This document shows positions 1 to 3,259 of a stretch of DNA of 5,896 nucleotides, in pieces. The stretch covers positions 1 through 5,896 of the forward strand of contig JAMDCE010000496.1 in NCBI GenBank assembly GCA_023489135.1. Direction: 5' to 3'. A program made the position numbers and the translations under genes. The notes under the pieces were generated by a model. It did not search any database. It was not told the origin of the DNA and saw only the letters and a list, made by a program, of their open reading frames with translations. The stretch is from Chloroflexota bacterium. GTDB taxonomy: Bacteria > Chloroflexota > Chloroflexia > JAMDCE01. Each line of letters opens with the position of its first letter. Position 1 is the stretch's first letter.

Positions 1-1
1 C

Positions 2-301
2 TCAACATCGTTTCCAATTTCGCTGGACATCCCCTATTACCACCACGAGAAGTGGGACGGAACAGGTTACCCACGGGGACTGAGGGGTGAACAAATCCCG
101 ATAGCGGCGCGAATATTCGCCGTGGTGGATGTTTGGGATGCGCTCAGCTCCGACCGGCCCTACCGCCCCGCCTGGACAGAGGAGCGTGTCCACGCGCACA
201 TCCTCTCTCAAGCCGGCACTCACTTTGATGCCAACGTCGTAGAGGCGTTCATGAAGACAAACCCTCAACCACCAGCCAGGAACGGCCTGACAGGTCTGTA
301 G
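2..301 (+). CDS. HD-GYP domain protein, C-terminal part (5' truncated by window edge)
   Basis: The frame is open from base 2 to a TAG at 299-301, giving 99 residues with the start outside the window. The visible part holds the second half of an HD-GYP domain. HHEKWDGTGYP (about residues 14-24) is the signature HHExxDGxGYP motif, followed by GEQIPIAARIFAVVDVWDAL, the SDRPYR segment and a closing HFDANVVEAF helix. HD-GYP enzymes hydrolyse cyclic di-GMP using a di- or tri-iron centre, and these motifs supply metal and substrate contacts. The metal-binding HD pair and any receiver, PAS or GAF input domain would lie to the left and cannot be seen. After the domain there is only a short tail ending NGLTGL. 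It is probably a cytoplasmic c-di-GMP phosphodiesterase or an RpfG-like response regulator. The family call is firm; activity and architecture are inferred. Confidence 0.93.
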   Translation, partial: STSFPISLDIPYYHHEKWDGTGYPRGLRGEQIPIAARIFAVVDVWDALSSDRPYRPAWTEERVHAHILSQAGTHFDANVVEAFMKTNPQPPARNGLTGL

Positions 302-350
302 GTCAAACGTCCTGTGGGTTTCAACCAAGGAGAAAACGGCAACACGCCCT

Positions 351-390
351 GTAACCCGCAGGGGCATTTGTCCTCTATCCAGCGGGTTAC
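351..390. repeat. Perfect 9-bp inverted repeat
   Basis: GTAACCCGC at 351-359 is mirrored by GCGGGTTAC at 382-390 with a 22-nt interval. Inside, AGGG (360-363) can pair with TCCT (371-374; one pair is G-T), so an RNA copy could form a longer two-part stem. It lies 50 bp after the HD-GYP stop. No T tract follows, which argues against an intrinsic terminator; a protein-binding operator or a structured RNA element are alternatives. The role is unknown. Confidence 0.55.
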
Positions 391-456
391 AACGCTGGCA
401 TGAAGATTGACCGGGTAGGAAAGCCGCGGGAGGTTCAGGACTCGGCCGATGCAACC

Positions 457-479
457 CGAGGGACGCTTGTCCCGCCTCG
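457..479. repeat. Bulged hairpin, CGAGGGAC / GTCCCGCCTCG
   Basis: GGGAC (460-464) and GTCCC (469-473) form a perfect 5-bp stem around a GCTT tetraloop. CGA (457-459) and TCG (477-479) extend it past a 3-nt bulge. CTCGG at 441-445 can instead pair with CCGAG at 456-460, giving a mutually exclusive fold. No U tract follows. The alternatives could mean a folded 5' leader, but in GC-rich DNA some of this pairing is expected by chance. Confidence 0.4.
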
Positions 480-503
480 ACTGCGGGAGCTCTAGAACGC
501 GAC

Positions 504-533
504 TTGACAGCGACGCAGAAAGTGTGGAATATG
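504..533 (+). promoter_or_regulatory. Candidate sigma-70 type promoter for the SGNH hydrolase gene
   Basis: TTGACA at 504-509 is an exact -35 consensus. A 17-nt spacer leads to GAATAT (527-532), or an 18-nt spacer to AATATG (528-533) preceded by an extended-10 like TG at 525-526. The -10 match is weak (3 of 6 either way). Initiation here would give a leader of roughly 80 nt before the start at 623, beginning near the small hairpin GCCCT/AGGGC (533-537/543-547). Confidence 0.4.
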
Positions 534-610
534 CCCTTAAGGAGGGCTATATCTCGATTAGACTCAGGTAACCGCTCCATTCTCGAGCGCCGGCCTTAAA
601 GGCAAGAGAT

Positions 611-614
611 GGAG
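611..614 (+). promoter_or_regulatory. Ribosome binding site GGAG deciding the hydrolase start
   Basis: GGAG lies 8 nt before ATG 623. It overlaps the G of the alternative GTG at 614, so it cannot serve that codon. This favours 623 as the start. Confidence 0.5.
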
Positions 615-622
615 TGGCGAAG

Positions 623-1282
623 ATGGCTCGTCATTTCGCCCCGAAAACTATTGCCAGGAGAATAGACACTTTGATAGGAATGGCCTCAGCCTACCAGCCG
701 ACCCCGAAGAGGTACCTGGCCTTCGGCGACAGCATAACTCAGGGCATGAGCTTCTCCGCTTACCCAGCGAAATTGGAAACGATGTTGAGCACCAGGCATG
801 GTGCCGGGTACACCGTGCGAAATCACGGGGAGGCGGGTGAAATCACCGCCTGGGGGAAGAAGCGCCTCTACCGCGCGCTCGTCGCCGAGAGGCCGCGCTA
901 TCTCCTGCTTATGGAGGGAACCAACGATCTGGTCGGCTTCGGCGAGATGGATCTTTCCGTCACCGTCAACAACCTCGTCGAAATGGTGGAGACGGCCGTC
1001 CAGAAGGGCACCGGCGTTGTCCTGGCTAACCTTACCCCACGCTATGATTTCGCCTACCTCGGCCATCAGGTGGTGGAGATAAACGGGTTGATCGAGGAGA
1101 TAGTCGGCGACGAGGCCAGCCAGTACCCCAGTATGGTCGCTTTTGCGAATGTGTACGGCGCCTGTTCAGCCGCGGGAGGGGAGAGTCTCTTCGCGGATGG
1201 GGTGCATCCCAACGACAGGGGAGACGCCGTCATCGCCGAGGCCTTCTACCAGGCTATCTTGAGCAATGACTTCCTGTACTGA
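623..1282 (+). CDS. SGNH/GDSL-family hydrolase (esterase/lipase-like)
   Basis: This encodes 219 residues, a usual length for a single-domain SGNH hydrolase. These enzymes cleave esters, often acyl, acetyl or thioester groups on lipids, sugars or polysaccharides, with a Ser-His-Asp triad. All four diagnostic blocks are visible, numbered from the 623 start: GDSIT with nucleophile Ser37 (block I), NHGEAGE with Asn67 and its Gly (II), GTND with Asn101 (III), and DGVHPND with Asp192 and His195 (V). I chose ATG 623 because GGAG at 611-614 sits 8 nt upstream. The in-frame GTG at 614 gives three more residues but a poorer ribosome site, and ATG 680 also keeps the whole domain. There is no signal peptide or membrane segment, so a cytoplasmic enzyme is likely. 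The substrate cannot be read from sequence. It appears monocistronic and converges on the reductase gene. Confidence 0.92.
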   Translation: MARHFAPKTIARRIDTLIGMASAYQPTPKRYLAFGDSITQGMSFSAYPAKLETMLSTRHGAGYTVRNHGEAGEITAWGKKRLYRALVAERPRYLLLMEGTNDLVGFGEMDLSVTVNNLVEMVETAVQKGTGVVLANLTPRYDFAYLGHQVVEINGLIEEIVGDEASQYPSMVAFANVYGACSAAGGESLFADGVHPNDRGDAVIAEAFYQAILSNDFLY

Positions 1283-1357
1283 TAAGAAAGCGCTTGCCTT
1301 TCCTCGATCAAGGTGAAATGAGGGCAGGGTAGTTTGCAGGGCTGCGGTTTCTCTGCT

Positions 1358-2356
1358 TCAGAGTGATGAAAAAGGCTCGTCTGGTAAGCGAGCCTTCTCA
1401 CCGCTTCGCTGGAGATGCTCTCGCACCATCAACGCAGCCGTGGCGCCTTCGCCCACGGCGCTGGCGATCTGCTTCGTGCTTCCCGCCCGGCAATCCCCGG
1501 CGGCAAAGACCCCGCGTAGATTGGTCTCGAGATTTGGCCTGGTGAGAATGAACCCGCCGCTGTCCAACTCGACCGGTCCACGCAGAAAATCGGTGTTGGG
1601 CTCCATCCCAACGAATACGAAGACCGCCGCAACTGGCACCACCCGTGTTTTGCCCGTTGCCTCGTCCTTGACGACTACGGCCGAAAGCCGGTTTGTCCCA
1701 CGGAACTCCTGCACGGTGGTCCGGGTCAGCACCCGCATGTCTTTCCGGCTGGCCACTTTCTCCTGCAGCGCTCGGCTGGCCGTCGGCTGCGCCCCTCGGT
1801 GGAGTATTGTGACGCTCCGGGCAAAACGAGTCAGAAACAGGCCCTCCTGGAAAGCGCTGTTGCCACCCCCAACGACCGCGATGTCCTTTCCTTTGTAGAA
1901 GGGGCCATCGCACGTGGCGCAGAAATGAATCCCGGCACCAATAAAATACACCTCGCTGGCCACCCCCAGACGACGGTAGGTTGATCCGGTGGCCAGGATC
2001 ACGGCCGAGGCGCAATACCCCATCCCTGAACGCACCTTAGCCGTCCAGTGCGAGCCGTCCCTGGCTAACTCGGCGACCTCTTGGGCCGCCAGGATCTCCA
2101 CATCGTAGCGCTGGGCCTGGTGTTTGAGTCTTTCCGCGAGTTCCGCCCCGCTGATCGGTTCGGGAAACCCAGGATAGTTCTCGATCTCCTGAGTGATGGC
2201 CGCCTGGCCACCCAGCCCACCCCGTTCGATTATCAGAGTATTCAAACCCTCTCTGGCAGTGTAGATAGACGCGGTGACGCCTGCTGGCCCTCCTCCAACG
2301 ATGATGAGGTCGTAATACTTGCGTTTCGCGGCACGTTGAAGGCCCAGCTTCTCCGC
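1358..2356 (-). CDS. Thioredoxin reductase-like FAD/NAD(P)H oxidoreductase, without an ordinary start codon (downstream half of a split Grx-TrxR unit)
   Basis: Counting from the codon after the TAG gives 332 residues. They read AEKLGLQRAAKRKYYDLIIV, then the FAD-binding GGGPAG (21-26), the redox-active CATC (Cys146 and Cys149), the NAD(P)-binding VVGGGNSA (about 161-168), and the closing FAD motif GVFAAGDC followed by a GEGA segment. This is the complete class of low-molecular-weight thioredoxin reductase, which transfers electrons from a pyridine nucleotide through FAD to the disulfide of a redoxin. The usual HRRxxxR is replaced by HRG (about 186-188), so the pyridine nucleotide preference may differ. 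Between the TAG and GGGPAG there is no ATG, GTG or TTG. The first TTG (codon ending at 2245) lies after the FAD motif and would give a crippled 295-residue protein. The only initiator-like codon is CTG at 2347-2345, 3 nt after GGAG. It is probably one gene with the glutaredoxin half, broken by a nonsense codon; a re-initiating second cistron is less likely. Confidence 0.85.
   Translation of the reverse strand, partial: AEKLGLQRAAKRKYYDLIIVGGGPAGVTASIYTAREGLNTLIIERGGLGGQAAITQEIENYPGFPEPISGAELAERLKHQAQRYDVEILAAQEVAELARDGSHWTAKVRSGMGYCASAVILATGSTYRRLGVASEVYFIGAGIHFCATCDGPFYKGKDIAVVGGGNSAFQEGLFLTRFARSVTILHRGAQPTASRALQEKVASRKDMRVLTRTTVQEFRGTNRLSAVVVKDEATGKTRVVPVAAVFVFVGMEPNTDFLRGPVELDSGGFILTRPNLETNLRGVFAAGDCRAGSTKQIASAVGEGATAALMVREHLQRSGEKARLPDEPFSSL
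1369..1396 (-). terminator. Intrinsic terminator embedded in the 3' end of the reductase CDS
   Basis: Read on the minus strand, AAGGCTCG (1396-1389) and CGAGCCTT (1379-1372) form a perfect 8-bp stem around a 9-nt loop. Five T residues overlap and follow the stem (complement of the A run 1369-1373, with two more T before it in the stem). This is a standard rho-independent layout. It lies before the TGA stop at 1360-1358, so the stem and T tract encode the C-terminal residues KARLPDEPFS. It may also limit transcription arriving from the hydrolase gene, but the plus-strand side lacks a T run. Confidence 0.7.
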
Positions 2357-2359
2357 CTA
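2357..2359 (-). other. In-frame TAG between glutaredoxin and reductase domains
   Basis: The amber codon is the only stop between 2581 and 1360 in this frame, which otherwise runs 407 codons. It sits at the domain linker. A single-base change (for example TTG or CAG to TAG) would explain it. Confidence 0.85.
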
Positions 2360-2581
2360 TTTCGCATTGGTCGGTTCTACCAGGACGGAGCCATCGGCAA
2401 AGACGATGGTGGGAATGATTTGTTTGCCGTCGTTGATCTTCTGAACGTAGGCTTGCGCCTCTTCATCCTGATCGATGTCGTGCCATTCGTAGGGGATATG
2501 CTGCTCGTTCAGGAACTGCTTGGCCCGCTGGCAATCAGGGCACCACAGAGCCCCAAACATTCGCACACCAGGTCCGGCCAT
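2357..2581 (-). CDS. Glutaredoxin/mycoredoxin-like domain, ending in TAG in frame with the reductase
   Basis: This encodes 74 residues with a CPDC active site (Cys14 and Cys17) after a WCPDC strand-turn, the cis-proline segment IPT (Pro57), and FADGS near the end. Together these make a compact glutaredoxin or mycoredoxin fold of normal length. Such proteins reduce protein or low-molecular-weight thiol mixed disulfides in the cytoplasm. ATG 2581 is chosen because AAAGGAGGGG precedes it by 5 nt; an upstream in-frame TTG at 2647 has no such site. The frame ends NAK-TAG and continues without shift into AEKLGLQ and the reductase. From memory, fused homologues read a similar linker without a stop. 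I infer that this is the N-terminal half of a Grx-TrxR fusion that was interrupted or has split. The reductase would be its direct electron donor. Confidence 0.85.
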   Translation of the reverse strand: MAGPGVRMFGALWCPDCQRAKQFLNEQHIPYEWHDIDQDEEAQAYVQKINDGKQIIPTIVFADGSVLVEPTNAK

Positions 2582-2586
2582 TTCGG

Positions 2587-2596
2587 CCCCTCCTTT
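2587..2596 (-). promoter_or_regulatory. Strong ribosome binding site for the glutaredoxin start
   Basis: The minus strand reads AAAGGAGGGG at 2596-2587, a near-perfect complement to the 16S rRNA tail, 5 nt before ATG 2581. It decides the start in favour of 2581 over the upstream TTG at 2647. Such a strong site suggests the gene was well translated until recently, or still is. Confidence 0.8.
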
Positions 2597-2716
2597 GGCG
2601 TTGTTACAGGTCCACGTTACGATTTCCGATCCAGCGATGCAATCCAAAGTAACGGACGGGCCTTACCACGTCTCCGGGAAAGCCACTTTCCTGAGAAGCC
2701 ACGAGCGGTTGCCACG

Positions 2717-2740
2717 AAAAAGCCAGAAGTGGCGCTTTTT
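2717..2740. terminator. AT-rich hairpin, possible terminator or boundary element in the divergent gap
   Basis: AAAAAGC (2717-2723) pairs with GCTTTTT (2734-2740). An inner GCC/GGC (2722-2724/2731-2733) is an alternative with a bulge. On the plus strand the stem ends in a T run, and the A/T-flanked stem is nearly symmetrical, so it could act in both directions. It lies upstream of the divergent redoxin and RsbRD-like units, with no gene clearly ending into it. It may therefore be a relic of a lost gene or a boundary element. The rest of this roughly 270-bp gap shows no clear gene, and I found no convincing -35/-10 pair for either side. Confidence 0.4.
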
Positions 2741-2838
2741 CCTCATCGGCACGTGTCTCGTGATCCTACCGGGGTACTTAGTCGACCATCCGGCTTTTCC
2801 TTCTATTTAAAGCAATTACTATGCCATTAGCTTCGTAT

Positions 2839-2844
2839 GGGAGG
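2839..2844 (+). promoter_or_regulatory. Ribosome binding site GGGAGG before GTG 2851
   Basis: GGGAGG lies 6 nt before a GTG at 2851, an ideal arrangement. That GTG opens a frame of only 29 codons (MSTPCAPSLRV...). The frame is one base off the RsbRD-like frame that starts to be recognisable at 2879. This suggests the original start of the remnant, now out of frame by one base. Confidence 0.45.
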
Positions 2845-2851
2845 ACGATAG

Positions 2852-3259
2852 TGTCGACACCGTGCGCTCCATCTCTCCGAGTTAATCAACCACGTGCCGT
2901 TGCTTCTGGAAGCCGCGCTGGTGGCGCTCCAGATCGATGATTTCCGGCGGATGTTCGACCAGCATCCCGAAATCAAGGATCGCGTGGCCCAGCATGCCAA
3001 AGCCCGTCGCCGCCAAGGTATCCCCCTGTCCGCCGTCACCAGATAATACCAGTTATTGCGTAATGAAATCTGGTGTGAGGCAACTGGCATTCTCAAAGGG
3101 AAAGAGACGACCCCAGCCAATATACTGGAGCTGGTAACCAGGATCGACTACGTTCTGGACATCGTCCTGGCCGCCACCATAGAGATCTTCGAAGAAAAGA
3201 AGGCTCCCGGAGAAGCAACTTCGAGCTCCAGTGAGGACGTCAAGCCAGTGGCAGGGTGA
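2852..3259 (+). pseudogene. RsbRD N-terminal-domain-like protein remnant, interrupted by in-frame TAA
   Basis: In one frame, 2879-3043 encodes ELINHVPLLLEAALVALQ, a DDFRRMFDQHPE turn and HAKARRRQGIPLSAVTR. A TAA follows at 3044-3046, then YQLLRNEIW, a hydrophilic turn, and ELVTRIDYVLDIVLAATIEIFEEKK to a TGA at 3257-3259. The all-helical pattern (ExxxHVPxLL, then HxxxRxxQGixLxxvxREYxLLRxEIw, then RIDxxLDxxL) resembles the RsbRD N-terminal domain of stressosome RsbT co-antagonists and some sensor kinases. In that pattern the TAA replaces the Glu of 'REY' (GAA to TAA). The expected first helix is missing, and the frame is closed by TAG at 2849. A well-placed GTG at 2851 lies one base out of frame. 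A TTG at 3056 could in principle start a 67-residue tail peptide. I read this as a degraded regulatory gene. The family match is from memory and moderately secure. Confidence 0.65.

Larger units (their letters stand above)
302..613. other. Intergenic region without a convincing gene; several inverted repeats
   Basis: About 310 bp separate the HD-GYP stop from the hydrolase gene. No frame gives a recognisable protein. The longest ATG-started stretch is 31 codons from base 400 (MKIDRVGKPREV...), with no Shine-Dalgarno site. The region contains a perfect 9-bp inverted repeat (351-359/382-390), a bulged hairpin (457-479), a short hairpin (533-547) around the CCTTAAGG palindrome (535-542), and a consensus -35 box. 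None of the hairpins is followed by a T run, so none looks like an ordinary intrinsic terminator for the HD-GYP gene. I could not match it to a known riboswitch; in particular I do not see the conserved core of a c-di-GMP (GEMM) riboswitch. Confidence 0.6.

Noticed and set aside
302..480. c-di-GMP or cobalamin riboswitch
   Set aside because: The conserved cores of these classes could not be found, despite the suggestive location and stems.
400..495. 31-codon frame MKIDRVGKPREV..., considered as a FlgM-like anti-sigma factor fragment
   Set aside because: Only the first few residues recall FlgM. There is no ribosome site and no continuation into the conserved sigma-binding half without several frameshifts.
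2..580. 192-codon open frame on the minus strand opposite the HD-GYP end and the following gap
   Set aside because: It is antisense to clear HD-GYP motifs. Its product has no recognisable motif and a composition typical of a GC-rich shadow frame.
2081..2830. 249-codon plus-strand open frame across the redoxin unit
   Set aside because: It is antisense to the FAD-binding region and the whole glutaredoxin, which carry precise family motifs. No family pattern is seen in its product.
2827..3120. 97-codon minus-strand frame opposite the RsbRD-like remnant
   Set aside because: Its product is rich in R, S and W without family features. The plus strand carries the domain-like helical pattern.
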